Shown here: piece after piece, positions 22,233 through 35,068 of the stretch
Position numbering within the stretch: position 1 is the first letter of the stretch
How the letters are laid out: every line of letters starts with the position of its first letter
From: Xenopus tropicalis
Lineage: Eukaryota; Chordata; Amphibia; Anura; Pipidae
DNA length: 64,000 nt
NCBI RefSeq assembly: GCF_000004195.4
Contig: NC_030677.2
Span: forward strand, 176,254,019-176,318,018
Direction of reading: 5' to 3'
Notes under the pieces: model-generated
The model's database searches: none
Told to the model about the DNA's origin: nothing
Seen by the model: the letters and a program-made list of their open reading frames with translations, nothing else
Made by a program: the position numbers and the translations under genes

Positions 22233-24627
22233 TTGATTTATTAAAAGAGAAATTCTTCATGTATCCCTTAACAGTAATCTGTGACCAGACATACGGTAAG
22301 TGGAGCAAAACTCTCACCTGTTTTCTCAAAGTGCTCCCACTAGGCACAGAGCTTGGTGCATGAAATTTAAGACAGTAAAGCATTAACTAGTATCCAAACC
22401 TATAGTGATTCTGTCTCCTCTTTTCTTGGATCCCTTCTAGTTTCTACTGCTGCCCTTATGTAACAGAGGACACCATCTTGGTTAAAAAGGAGAGTTCCCA
22501 TTGTGCTTTAATATGCATTTACAGGTCCTGTGCTGAGTATGAACAAATCTGCTGCCATTCAATCAGGTTAAACCTGAAGTGTTTGGATCATAACATCAAG
22601 ACTAATATTAGTGAGGTTTGGAGGCCAGAAGTCCTTCTGCAGGTGCCTCAAAACTCTAGTTATGCCACTGCTAATATGGGCAATAAAATCCTCAATACTT
22701 TGTATGTATAATATAAACAACTCAAACACACTGTACAGATTGGTATCGCACCTTGAAGACGTTTTTGTTCAGAGCTTCAGGGAAGCTGGTCATTATGCAG
22801 TTAAGGAAGATCAGGGATATGTGTATTACATGGAAATGATTAGCCTGTCTGCAAGCACAGCTTTATTTCTCTATAAATCCTTGAAAAGTCATTACATTGT
22901 TAAAAACATACAAAACGTTAGAGTAGTGAATATTTATGCCACTAAAATGACAAGTAATGTACAAATTAAGCAGCCATGAAAGACCCACAGGACATATTTG
23001 AAAGAGATATATGAGACAAATACACAGGCATTTTCTCAGATTGTTTGGAGATAAACACAAGGTAAAACATTTGTAAGCATGGGGATATGGGGACCGTAAC
23101 AATAAACTATCCAATTACAAAGATGCACTTTGAATATTTCCTTTGAATAAAGACCAGTTGCCTGACAGAATCCTCTCCTGGGGCCACAGCCCACATGTTT
23201 CAAAGCTTTGCACGGGCGTCCTGCCAGTGGCTAGCCATTCTCCCATCTGACATGTCTCCTGTCCATACCCCATGCTTCATTTCTCTTGATGGCTCTTGAG
23301 AAGGAACAAGCTGGGCTTTTCCAAAAGCAATCCCAGCTCAACTGTCACATCTGTCAGATAAAATGGCACAATCTGCATTATCGTTTGGTTTGCATGAACT
23401 TGTGCCAGTGCCTAGCAGCTCAAGTGCTTCTCTGTGCTGATCAAATAAAAATATTTGCAGCCGGGGCCTGCCTATTAAGATAGACAAATGTAATTCTTGT
23501 AGCACCTAAACAGACCTAGTCCTATGAGTAACCTGGGATCTAAAGGCAATAAGAAAATTCAGTTACAGTTACACCCAGAAAGACTTGTACATTGACAATA
23601 AACACACATTCAAACTAAAGCAAAACCTTACATACAGTTTTGGTGAAGTGATTCATGTTAAAAACCACATGCAAAAAGCATACATTTATTGTTAAATTGC
23701 TTGCACAGATCGACCGTATCCATCAGCTAAAATATAAGCTCAGCAGAGGATATCACAGCTTGTAAAATCAGAGCAGCACGTCCTTCATTACTTTGGCAGC
23801 GAATAAATACCTGCAAAGAAAAGAGAATTTGATCCAAGTTTTGGCAGCAGTTAATTCCAAAGGGGGCGAAACAAACAGAACGAATTTAAATGTTACTGAT
23901 TTAATCACTTGGACAAACAGAAAAGGTAAAGAACAAAATAGAAGAAAATCTCACTGGGCAACAGTAGCAGCCTAATGGCATTTAGTAAACTAAACCTTTG
24001 AAATGTATTTATTGGCTTTTCCATTGCTAGCAGGAGTGATAGCAGAATACAAATAATCAGTAAAGTTTTACCAAGAGGCAAACATCCTTTGTTGATCATT
24101 AATAAATCATCCCTTGAATGTATTGTTAATAGATCTGTTATATAGACATTAAGGTTCATTTACATCCTCAAGCGCAGTTGTGGTCCCCACAATAAGGCAT
24201 GCAGAAAACCCCTTTTATTAAAGGTACTTCTGTCAAAATGCACTCCTTGTACTTATATTTGTGTATATATGTACACATATTTGCGCTAGTCCTTTCTGCC
24301 TTCCGAATCTAGTGCTGCTGTACCTCTATGACACAGGGAATCACTGGCGCTACAGCCACCTCCTGACTATGGGGTTAGTTCTAGGGTTCCCTGTGTCAGA
24401 ATAGGTGCAGCACACTTGCACCTCAAAGAATAGGGCACACACTCCACTTGCTCGCCGAATACTGAAAATGACGCCATGCAAACCAAAAATATTTGGCGCA
24501 ATTATTTAATAAAGTAAATTATTATTAAAGTAAAAAAATCAACCACATGGCCCAGGTCAGAGGGTTTAATTTTTGGTAATAAGCAAGGTATTTGGTATTT
24601 GCTGCTAACTTCTTGATATCAAGATTT
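22233..24627. other. Long repeat-poor stretch, candidate regulatory DNA
   Basis: No transposon recognised. 23160-23490 has balanced composition, no low-complexity runs, a TALE-type CTGTCA twice within 20 bp (AACTGTCACATCTGTCAG) and TTTGCAT-like octamer fragments, the look of a conserved non-coding element. 23800-23925 is an open stretch between TTACTTTGGCAG and AAAG/GTAAAG, but I do not recognise the peptide. Conservation cannot be judged here. Confidence 0.3.
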
Positions 24628-24960
24628 CAGGCTGGATTAGGGGTAGGCAGAAGAGGCACGTGCCTAGAATGAAATGGGGGGGGGGGCACTGGGACCCCAG
24701 GCATGTATCTCTTTGGCTTCTTCTTAATGGCATACACAGGGGGTTGGAGGGATTGGTACTTTGAAGGTGGCAGTGGGTGGGTTAGAGAAACTGGGGGGGG
24801 GGGATTAGGGATGTGAATTATTCCCATGTGAATCCAGAGGGGAGCAAGTGTGGCTGGGGGTGTTGGTTGGTGTTGATGGCAGTGGGGGGATGCGGGGTCA
24901 AGTAGTGTTGCCTCAGGCACAAATACTACATGGTCTGGCTCTGATGAACGTAAAAGGATA
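24628..24960. repeat. G-rich dispersed repeat piece
   Basis: 'ggattaggggtaggcagaagaggcac' is shared with 45450-45475 and 53568-53590. Two runs of ten or more G (24677, 24791) lie among many GGG/GGGG groups. A proline-rich minus-strand frame arises from the G-runs and is not a gene. Confidence 0.6.
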
Positions 24961-26572
24961 AATACCCCTTCAATAAATGGCAATTAGAAAGTGTTATAGC
25001 TATTATAAACATTATGTAACTTAATTCAGAAGATGAGGACATTTAAGGGCAAAATACATACTCCCAGCGCATTAGCTCAGTCATAAAGAAGGTTCCTGAC
25101 TACATTAGAAAGTTTGGATAAATCCCAACAAATCAAACAAATGAGAATCCTTCCAGACTCCCCAGTTTAATCCTTATATAAATCTAGTCCTTTGGTTAGA
25201 ATTTCTGCACATAATGTAGTATGCTAACAAACAAACAGATGCAGGACATGGATAATATTGTTCACATATAATTATCCCCACCCCATAATTTATAATTCCA
25301 TTTCTGTTTGTATACAATATTAATAGCACTGTGTTAGACTAGTGCTTCAGATTGAAGGCCAGTTCCTGTACATTGAATTTTAGTAGATTTATCTCCAGTT
25401 CCCAATATCCAGGGAACAACACTTTGGGACATTACATTTTGGGGGCAAGCAGCCAAGGCTTTTAGGCCACAGTCAACCTACAGTGCCTAAAGCGCAATGG
25501 ATATTGGGGTGTTGCTTGATCTTCTTTCTGGGAGAAAAGAGAAACTAATGTAACCCTAAGGCACTTCTTATACACTTAAGGTGGAGGACAATTATTAATT
25601 ACTATTTAATTGGTTGTTACTGTGCTATAACTTTTATACTTATTTACAGTGGCTACTTTTTGTTATAATTACATGTGCAAAATAATACACCTTGATGAAA
25701 ATGTACTTTTTTCTCACAGTAATGTCATTTTCATCTTAAATCAGTTCAGCTTTCCCTTTACGTAATCGAATATCTATTTGTTCCTTAAGGCCATCATTAA
25801 TAGAATCCTTCTCATTTCCTCTATCTCCCTACCTAATTAAAAACTTAATCAGTAAGGTTAAGCAGCTATCAAACACCTGACTCCTATGGGGATAATACTG
25901 GATTCAGGGTAATTATGTAGAGAAATAGGTCCCCCAAATTACACATTTTTTCAATTAAAAAATAAATTAGTAATATTGACGTTTGCCTCATTGATTTGAT
26001 CATGTGATATGAAATTGTGTCTAATTAAGACAGCCATTTTGCAGTCTGTTTCATGTAAGAGCTAAGCATGGGGTTAAACGTGTAACATAGAATTTGTATT
26101 TATATATGTATTTACTTTCTATATTACTGTATAAGAATATATAGCACATAGGATTATGTTGGTGATCACTGACTGATTAACTCCTGGGACTGGCATATAA
26201 AACAGCCATGCCAGGAACCTACTGTATATTAAAGCAAGTGAGTTCCTCGAGAAAGGCAAAATTCTATCAAAAGCAGCTAAACAGCTGTTTAGATGCAAGT
26301 TGTGGCCCGTCAAAAAAAATTGCGTGTGTCAAAAAAGCTTATTACTATTTGTGAGTTTAATAAGAGCAGTAACACCAAAATTGAACATTTTTATTATATG
26401 ATGAATGTTATCAGCTCCTCTGTATCCAACTATCTTTTATCTGTCGTCTCTACACAGTCTGCTCTGTTGTGTTCAATAGAACTTTACATAATTCAAAATC
26501 ATTACGTTACCCCAGAAAATCTACAGGAATTTTCAAAAACACCAATATAAAATGCCTACCATTACTGGCCTT
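24961..26572. other. Single-copy-looking stretch
   Basis: No gene or named repeat seen. A/T-rich; 25700-26080 has few simple runs and several TCTAATTAAG-type sites. Confidence 0.35.
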
Positions 26573-26990
26573 TAGTGATGAACGAATCTGTTACATTTCG
26601 CCTTGCCCAAAAATGCACAATTTTTTCAGCAGTTCTGCAAATTTTTCGATGACTGCGAAATGCATTACAGTCAATGGGTGACAATTTTTTTACGTGCATT
26701 TTTATCAATTGCAATTTTCTCTTATGCGTGCAACTTTTTTTTCTCACTCCAAATGCATTAAAGTCAATGGGTGTTTTTTCTCACTCCTACAGCTCAACCT
26801 ATTTTTTTTGCTCGCAACACATTTTTCTTACATGTTACAATTTTTCACTCTACAAGCAACTTTTTTCTCACTCCAAATACATTAAAGTCAATGGGTGTTT
26901 TTTCTCTGCAAATTTTTTGTCGCACCAAATTTTTGAAACTGTTTTGCAAAATGTTTTGCAGATGCCAAAATGCGGAATCACTACTGGCAC
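26573..26990. mobile_element. AGTGATG...CGAAT MITE with inner 120-bp duplication
   Basis: Left end TTTAGTGATGAACGAATCTG, right end GCGGAATCACTACTGG. Inside, 'ctcactccaaatgcattaaagtcaatgggtgttttttctc' occurs twice about 121 bp apart, with a third weaker copy at 26664 (ATTACAGTCAATGGGTGAC). Overlapping plus-strand frames in this T-rich repeat are artefacts. A related right end is at 53045-53140 (TATTTCGCCCATCACTAAT). Confidence 0.7.
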
Positions 26991-28624
26991 TTTAAAAAGG
27001 ATTCACCATATCCGAGTTTGAAAGGTGAGTTGGGGGTTAATGTGCTGATTTTTGTTGCAGTCTTTGCTATAAAGATTGGCACAGTATATGTTTTTATAGT
27101 GTCAGTCAGAGTACCAGCAGGCTGCTCCCCCTGATACAAAGAGAAGTGCCAGGGGTAGACCTCTGCCTCCAGCTATTGCTAAAAAACCCATAATAATTGC
27201 AGTTTGTACCCAATAAGTGGCCAATAGAGATTGCTTGCATTTCAGCCATAGCTACTTTCCCATTTCCCCAAAGCAAAACCAATGAGACAAGGTTGGTCAA
27301 TATTTCTAAATGTGTTGTCAAACAAATGTATGAAGATAAAATGAGCATGAACACAAACAGTTCTAAACATATAAATTATAACATGTCATACATAGGAACG
27401 AACCTTCCAGAAGGAGAGGACAGGTCATTTTTTTCTTCTTTCTATATTTTAAGCCCACCCTTTTTATAATGACACAATGCTTTGTTACTTGTTTGATCTA
27501 CTTGAATAAAAAATATTGTTATTGTAAATACTATAGTCTGATCCAGCTTTGATGTTGTAGAATATTTGCAGTTGCAACATCAGAGAAAAATCCACCCGTG
27601 AACTCACTATACAGAGGAACCATTGAGCTTTTGAGGTGTTGAAAACATGACAGACACTAGACTGAAATGAAGAATTGACTTTAAGTGTCAAAAAGGGCAT
27701 GCAATACAAAGTTTCTTAATGAAAGAGGAAAACAAGGTAAGAATGTGTTGATCCTGTATATTCTGAGCAATCTGTCAGTGATAAATTACACAAATACAGG
27801 TGCACAGCTAAGGTTGGCCAAGCTAGACAGTCTGCATTCCAACCACAAAAAGCATCAAATATTTATTTGAAAAACATTATTCTGTCTTTTCACTCCCTAT
27901 ATACAATATGCTGTGAGAAAACTCTTCTTTGCAGCTACTGGGACCCTCATGGGCACATGAATTTTTATACTGGGGATATCATTTGAACTTTTCACACAAA
28001 AACATTAACAACTTCATATCCCTAATACATCTAACATGATTTTAAATGTACAGACAGAAATGTTCCCAGGTCTTTGAAACAGCACACGAACAGCCAATCA
28101 TCAAACTCATATCAAACAAGTTGCCATGAAATACCCTAAACAGGACTTTATAATTGTATATAGAATTGGTAATAATCCAGAATATAGCCATATAGATCAT
28201 GCATCTGAGCATAAAGTAGTTAGTTTAGACAGCAAGATTGGTGTGCAATTTTGGATAAATTTACATGTTTTTTTTTTTCAAACAATACAATTAATTTCCC
28301 TTAATTTTATCATGATTGCAGCAGGCACAACAGCAACTAAGTTCAATACAAAATTCCAGGAGCAGTCATTCTTTAATTGGCTGCATATTTTGCATGGGGG
28401 GATGTCACTTCCAGTGTTAAAACAAGACACAGCCAACTGTGGGAACCCTGGAATTACATGACAAAAGAAAATAGGGCACAAAGGACCAATAGCAGAAACA
28501 CACACCAAATACAACCAGTGGTCCAGGTGCTTAAGCCCCAGACCGTCAGTTTAGGGAGCGGACATCTAACAGCAAACAGCATGGACCCATAGGCACTCAA
28601 TCACAGGAAGTAAAATAAAAATAT
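26991..28624. other. Unassigned stretch
   Basis: No gene recognised. GAAAG/GTGAGT at 27021 is a good donor-like site, but the preceding sequence is transposon. Open frames up to 111 codons (28126-28461) show no domain. Confidence 0.35.
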
Positions 28625-28745
28625 AATCTTTAATTAGAGCAACATTAAAAGAGATCACATCTCCAAAAGTTCCATGGGCCAACTGAGCCCATGACTAAGT
28701 GCCCATAGGACACAAAACGCGTAGGGCCTTTTGAAGTTGTGACCC
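28625..28745. mobile_element. Possible PLE tail remnant
   Basis: AAAACGCGTAGGGCC after 'gcccataggacaca', preceded by A/T-rich sequence with AATCTTTAATTAGAGC, resembles the terminal region of Penelope-like or related retroelements (hairpin, then GAAACG-like box). No coding part is attached; weak call. Confidence 0.3.
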
Positions 28746-29289
28746 TTGTGGATCCTTTGGTGTCTATGAGCTCATGTTGTTGCTGTTTATGAAACCCTGG
28801 AATTACCACAATATTCAGGGTAGTGGCAGCTCCAGGGTTGCCTTGTATCAACAGGTGCAAAGGACTGCGATTGGCCACTGGTACCTTGGCTGATTTGTTA
28901 TTTTTAACACCTTTTATTTCCTGGGTTTTGGGAAATACAAAGCAAGAAAATACACAAATATGCAAAAGAGTGGTTCTCTTAATCCACAATTAAAAAAAAA
29001 AAACATTTTGAAAGATTTTTATTTGTTGATTATGGCACCAAGACGCTGGCAATGCAAAAAAATGTGTGTAAGGTTAAAATCTCTCATGTTTTCCAACCTT
29101 GCATTGCCCAAACCCCTGGTATGACTAATATTAAATCAGCACCTAAGTCTTGTCTAAACTGCCACAGTCATTAAAGGGTGTAGCCAACCAAACATACTGT
29201 ATATACAGGGATGTATATGCAGTGTCCCAATATAATTACATTTAATGTAAAAATCTGAGCCAGTGATGACATGGGATTTAGGTTAATAC
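28746..29289. other. Unassigned sequence
   Basis: Includes an A-run at 28991-29002. No feature recognised. Confidence 0.35.
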
Positions 29290-29490
29290 CACACAAGGCT
29301 GATTCTTGGCCTAGCCCTTACGCTGGCATCAGCCTTCCTTCTTGCTCAATCTCAGAATCATTGTGTTGACCCAGATACAGGCACACAAGGCAGATTTTAG
29401 CAGGCTGACAGAGTGGTTTCGGGTGCAAGACCAGTAAAAGACATTTTTCCAAGGGCCAAGAATGAACCTTGTGTGGCATTAGCCTTAATA
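29290..29490. repeat. Diverged dispersed repeat (ends GTGTGGCATTAGCCTTA)
   Basis: 'acacaaggctgattcttggcc' at 29292 and 'ggccaagaatgaaccttgtgt' at 29454 are inverted, so the unit is a foldback of about 200 bp. The last 17 bases match the end of the 18-kb repeat. Confidence 0.65.
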
Positions 29491-29611
29491 TGATAATATA
29501 CACAAACCAAGAAGTTTGCATGTATTCTGTGTGACTGTTATTCAGATTGTAAGCTTTGTTGGGGCAGATTGCTTGGGCTGAAACTAACAAAACAGATTTC
29601 AGATATCGAAG

Positions 29612-29790
29612 TTAAGGTGGCCATACACAGGAAGATTTAGGCTGCCAATTTGGGTCACTCAGACTGACTTGCCAGCTTATCTGCCTGTGTATGGGAACCT
29701 CCGACGGGCAGGTTGCATTTTGCCACCAGACTGGGTACTGCATTGGTCCTATTCCCTTTGTGGTAATTCACTTGTTTGGCCCTAACTTTA
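29612..29790. mobile_element. TTAA MITE, left part (AGGTGGCCATACAC)
   Basis: TTAA + GGTGGCCATACACAGG at the left, inner hairpin 'ccatacacaggaagat' against 'atctgcctgtgtatgg', then CCTCCGACGGGCAGG. The right terminus is not seen; the copy is truncated. Confidence 0.7.
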
Positions 29791-31491
29791 GCCTGCTGGT
29801 AGTAAGGAATCTCTGCTTGCTGACAGAACTTTACACATTTAAAAACCCTTAAACCAAGCTGTAGAATTCATTGAACATTATGTGTAGTTAATCCTAACCT
29901 ACATGTCTGCTGTATCTGTAAAGCAATCTCTTCAGGAAATGTGTTTTCTGTGATGTGCTCTGTGTGTTCCTATCACCACAAAATGACAGCATGTATACAA
30001 TTCCAAGGTGATGTCAATGATCGTTGAAACTTGTAATACAAGGTTAAAGACTGAGGAACAGAGAAGAAAGGGTTATGACTTGCAAAGCAATACGATTAAG
30101 TGAAATGGCTGAGATGGATTCCCCTGTGATTCAGTACAAGCACAGCCATTATGTGATACTGTGTATGCAAAATCTTTATCCTACTAGGAAAATATTAAAA
30201 ATATGTCTCCGGGGGAAATTGGATTACAGATATGTTGGTTCTCCCTATCCCCTTTGAACACATTTTATATCACAAATGAATGCTCCTCAGTCCTGCTCAT
30301 TGCTGTCTTACCTGTCATTGCTTTTCCCTCTTTGATTTTCCATGTTTAATTCTGAGACAGGCTGCCTCAGTAGATATAATAGTTAACGCCTGAGTTTTAG
30401 CCATAGGTCGGGCTATGAAATTGGTTTATGCATGTATTGTGGGGCATTCTCACACTTAATGACTTAGTGCATAGTGCTCTGGTAGTTATATTTAAGTATG
30501 TAAATAGCAAAGCAAAAATGAATACATTTGTCATACTTGGATCTCCAGAGGCTGGGTGCAGTTGTGACCCATGCACATCTTGTAGTGAATCCTCATTTGT
30601 GCTTATAACATGGTGATCCCTTGCATTTGGTCACTTAAGCGTTTTCCCACCCTTATGCCCACCATATATCCTTTTTTTATGCTCAAAAGCACTGGCTAAT
30701 GCATTGTGTATGAGTGGCATAAGTGTATTTCAATGGTTGAAATGGTCTAAAAATTATTTGGCTTTATACTTCTTCTTGGTACCTTCAGTTTATTACTCAA
30801 CTGCTAACACAGGAGAAACCTCAACATCTTCCCTGTGCTGTGTTAAAAGACTTGTTGCCAGGTATGATTTGTCATGAAGCATCCACTTAGTGGAATCTGA
30901 AGGAATGTCAGTAGGGGGCTTTACTAGCTAAATAAAAACCATAGATACAATAGATAATGGGTAAGTCCCAACCTGAGGGGCTATTTAAGCCCACCTCTTC
31001 CTTCTTTCTGTGCTGGATCTTTAAAGCCTTTTGCTTTGGTCTAGCCCCTGAGTTCTTAACTTCTGTTTGAATGTTCTTGTCCTGATGCTACTAATGGACC
31101 TTCTCTTACACTTGTTATTGCTTGAAATCTGCCCTGACCTTTGGCCTATGTCACAGACTTTTTGCTTTTCTTCTTCCTGCCATTACCCCTAGTCTGCCTG
31201 TTTTGCCTGCAGCTTGCCTGTAAAGCCATTTGTAAATGGTGCCATTTAATATCATGGACTGTAGTGTTTGCTTCAGAAACTCCAATATAGTCTAAATTAG
31301 CTACTTTGTACCAATGGGGGTTGCCATTCAATCTCCACTAGGGGTGTAGAGCCCACGTTGCATAACAGATAACAGAAAATGTGTTTAAAATACATAGATT
31401 TACTACTACTCTGATAAACAGAGGTCATAAGTTATTGATGACTCTTTATAAATTCACACATAGCAGGGCATTTCACTTTTATTAAAAGGAG
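29791..31491. other. Repeat-poor stretch
   Basis: No gene recognised. 30930-31300 is pyrimidine-rich with 'gaccttggcctgtt'-like phrases and may be a degraded copy of the element at 51 kb on the other strand; this is uncertain. Confidence 0.3.
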
Positions 31492-32059
31492 AACTAAAGC
31501 CTAACTGAAGAAGTAGGGCAGAAATGTTTTACCTTATGTTTTGTTATTCTGTACCAGCCCAAGGCAACCAGGGAAGGAAAGACTTGTGACTCCAAAGATG
31601 CCCCAGTAGCTCCCATCTTCTTTTCTGCTGATTCCCTGCACTTACTGAGCTTAGGGACAACTCACAATATACTGTATATATAGAATATAAATGTCACAAT
31701 ATAAGGCTGAATAGTAATTAATACAAATATTTACTACATGACAGCTAGGACACCTGTGCAACTAACATCAGAATTTAATTATCAGCCCTGTAGCATCAGC
31801 TTATATGACAGACAAACTTCATTTTCTGCTTGATAATTTGTAACAACCCCTAACCCATCTTCTCAACAGCTGCCCAGAGCCCACTGAGCATGTGCGTGTC
31901 ACTGACACTTTCTAAGATGGGGAGCTCCTGCGACAAGTTTGAAATCCTGGATAATTGCTGCTATTGATATGCTGAAACTTTAGGGTGGTGCAGTGAGTAC
32001 AGTATATAAAATATGACATTTTTAGCCACGTTCATTTTTAGGGTTTAGTTCTCCTTTAA
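31492..32059. mobile_element. TTAA-flanked MITE (AAGGAGAACTAAA)
   Basis: Left end TTAA + AAGGAGAACTAAAGCC, right end AGGGTTTAGTTCTCC + TTTAA. The 568-bp body has no open frame of note. T2-like family, known in many Xenopus sequences. Confidence 0.9.
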
Positions 32060-33547
32060 AGGAGTAATTGAGAACAACCTTTACTAGCATGGGGCCTAAG
32101 TCTGGGTCATGACCCATAGACTGAGAATCACTGGTCTAACAGATAAAACTGTCAAATGTCAATAAAATGTTTTCACTTTATGAATTTATTAGCTCTTTAA
32201 AAAGATGGTCTCTGTCTATATAAGTCACTTTACAGCATTCTTTAGCTACCAGTATCTGTTACTTAACACATATAAACGCAGGCCTTTTGTAGTTGTAAGT
32301 AAAAGGAACACATCTGTGTTGAACGTACTGGAGGCATTGCCTAATGTGACATTATTTTTATCCTACCAACTATAGCTGCAGAGTTTTCTGCCTTTGCTTT
32401 ACTAACTAATGGCTCCCATTATTCACATTGGGGGTTTCTGAGCCTTTCCCTACCTCTGAGATTTAACCACAACACATCTTTCATGTCTAAACATATGTTT
32501 TGTAGCTGGGTTTATATAACCCAATTGAAAACGCTTCTTCAAAGTTCCCCAAATAAATTATCGCCCCGCCTGCGCTGCCAACGCTGGGAACATGGCATTG
32601 TCAGCATTTTCCGATTGTTAAAAGAGAGGGATTATACAAACAATTTGTTTTCAATAAAATCCTCAGCATCCTGTCTTTCATTTCAGGAAGTTCTATAGCG
32701 CTGCTTTAAATTCTCTGTGGGAGCCGACACATTAACTGCATTCCACTGTAACTGAGCATAAAGCCCAATGCCACTTTCTCTCAGGCATTCTATTGGCAGC
32801 TCAGAGCGCTAACCCTTTCAAATGCCCAAATATATATAAACAGCAGGGGGGACACCGTACGCAGTTATTCAGGTGCTTCAACAATACCCCATGTCCTTAA
32901 TTCACAATATCTAAGTATTACGTTTATTATTATGAAAAGGAGTATATGTAATGAAAATAAAATTATCTGGAGATCTGATATTGTGAATATCAGATAAATG
33001 TGTTTTTTATAATGCTTTTATTTTAGCAGCTAGACTGCTATACAGTTATTCTACAAGCTGAGCAAGGAAACAGGTTTTCTCAAACAAAAAAATGTAAAGC
33101 AGTTTGAAGAAATAAAAACCCAGTATATGTACTGTATATTTAACACATATTTGTAAGATATACAAAACCAGTGCTTTCACATTTCTCGTGGTTCTTAAAT
33201 CAGAGTAAATTTGCTCATTCTTTTAACTCTGCACCCTGACCTTCTGTCTGTAAATAGGGCCTTAAATATGAACCAGGTGGTGAGGTCGGTGATTGCTGGA
33301 TGCCATCGCTCCCCTTTAGCTGGCGCTCCAGAGGGGGTCAGGAAATGAAGCATGACCTGATATTTATGGAAAAGAACTCTCTTTTTTGTCACCTTTTTTG
33401 TAACAATCGATCTCCTTGGTTCAGGCAGGTGATAAGAAACAACATCGTTTGCACTTGGTTCTGTTTGGTTAAATGAAAATCTTATATCTCTATCCCTAAA
33501 ATTGTATAGGTATCTGCTTTGTTTTCTTTCAGCACTTCATACATTTA
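32060..33547. other. Repeat-poor stretch, candidate regulatory DNA
   Basis: 32520-32880 is balanced in composition, with AAATTATCGCCCCGCCTGCG, 'tctatagcgctgctttaaattc' and a TATATATAAACAG box at 32830, and no repeat. It resembles a conserved non-coding element or a distal promoter. No open frame with a domain. Confidence 0.3.
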
Positions 33548-35068
33548 GGGGCACATTCATCAAATCACGAGTTCAAATCCCGAAATGGGTAAAATTCGAT
33601 ACGATAATTTCTGATGATCGCAAATATCCCGAAAATGCTTACAAAAAATCAGAATAGTCACGATAATATCATATTGGCGCTCCGAAAGTCACAAAATTCT
33701 CGTACCGAACGATTGTACACAGCGGGAAAACCTTTACAACTTTGATCCTTCTGTGCATGATTTTGGAAGTCTCCCATAGGACTCAATGGCACTCTGCAGC
33801 TCCAACCCGGCCCAAGGAAAGTCTCCCATAGGGCTCAATGGCACTCTGCAGCTCCAACCTGGCCCAAGGAAAGTCTCCCATAGGGCTCAATGGCACTCTG
33901 CAGCTCCAACCTGGCCCAAGGAAAGCCTCCCATAGGGCTCAATGGCACTCTGCAGCTCCAACCCGGCCCAAGGAAAGTCTCCCATAGGGCTCAATGGCAC
34001 TCTGCAGCTCCAACCCGGCCCAAGGAAAGTCTCCCATAGGGCTCAATGGCACTCTGCAGCTCCAACCTGGCCCAAGGAAAGTCTCCCATAGGGCTCAATG
34101 GCACTCTGCAGCTCCAACCTGGCCCAAGGAAAGTCTCCCATAGGGCTCAATGGCACTCTGCAGCTCCAACCTGGCCCAAGGAAAGTCTCCCATAGGGCTC
34201 AATGGCACTCTGCAGCTCCAACCCGGCCCAAGGAAAGTCTCCCATAGGGCTCAATGGCACTCTGCAGCTCCAACCCGGCCCAAGGAAAGTCTCCCATAGG
34301 GCTCAATGGCACTCTGCAGCTCCAACCCGGCCCAAGGAAAGTCTCCCATAGGGCTCAATGGCACTCTGCAGCTCCAACCCATCCCAAGGAAAGTCTCCCA
34401 TAGGGCTCAATGGCACTCTGCAGCTCCAACCTGGCCCAAGGAAAGTCTCCCATAGGGCTCAATGGCACTCTGCAGCTCCAACCCGGCCCAAGGAAAGTCT
34501 CCCATAGGGCTCAATGGCACTCTGCAGCTCCAACCTGGCCCAAGGAAAGTCTCCCATAGGACTCAATGGCACTCTGCAGCTCCAACCTGGCCCAAGGAAA
34601 GTCTCCCATAGGGCTCAATGGCACTCTGCAGCTCCAACCCGGCCCAAGGAAAGTCTCCCATAGGGCTCAATGGCACTCTGCAGCTCCAACCCGGCCCAAG
34701 GAAAGTCTCCCATAGGGCTCAATGGCACTCTGCAGCTCCAACCCGGCCCAAGGAAAGTCTCCCATAGGGCTCAATGGCACTCTGCAGCTCCAACCTGGCC
34801 CAAGGAAAGTCTCCCATAGGGCTCAATGGCACTCTGCAGCTCCAACCTGGCCCAAGGAAAGTCTCCCATAGGGCTCAATGGCACTCTGCAGCTCCAACCC
34901 GGCCCAAGGAAAGTCACGGTACCAAAGCTTGAATGAATCCAAAACTTTCGTACTCGGCGCGACGATTTTGTCGCACAAATTTTGTCACAAGGTACGAAAT
35001 TGTCGCGCAAGGTACAAAATTGTCGCAGACAATACACTAGGAGCGTTCGTACATTAATAAATGTCCCC
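33548..35068. mobile_element. Transposon with GGGG-CACATT ends filled by 52-bp repeats
   Basis: Left end GGGGCACATTCATCAAATC; right end ATTAATAAATGTCCCC is its inverted partner. Both match the Harbinger-like termini elsewhere in the window. TTA precedes the left end, but the right flank is CTC, so a target duplication is not clear. The arms are AT-rich with repeated CGAAA/TTGTCGC phrases (34950-35040), and the centre is the minisatellite at 33766-34914. Non-autonomous. Confidence 0.8.
33766..34914. repeat. 52-bp minisatellite array, about 22 copies
   Basis: The unit is the same as at 1-325, in the same orientation, with over 95% similarity by eye. Variants are CCTGG/CCCGG, one CCCATCC (34379) and one GCCTCCC (33925). 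The array starts abruptly after GATTTTGGAAGTC and ends at AAGTCACGG. Confidence 0.95.

Noticed and set aside
24627..24983. 118-codon proline-rich minus-strand frame
   Set aside because: Produced by G-runs on the plus strand inside a dispersed repeat.
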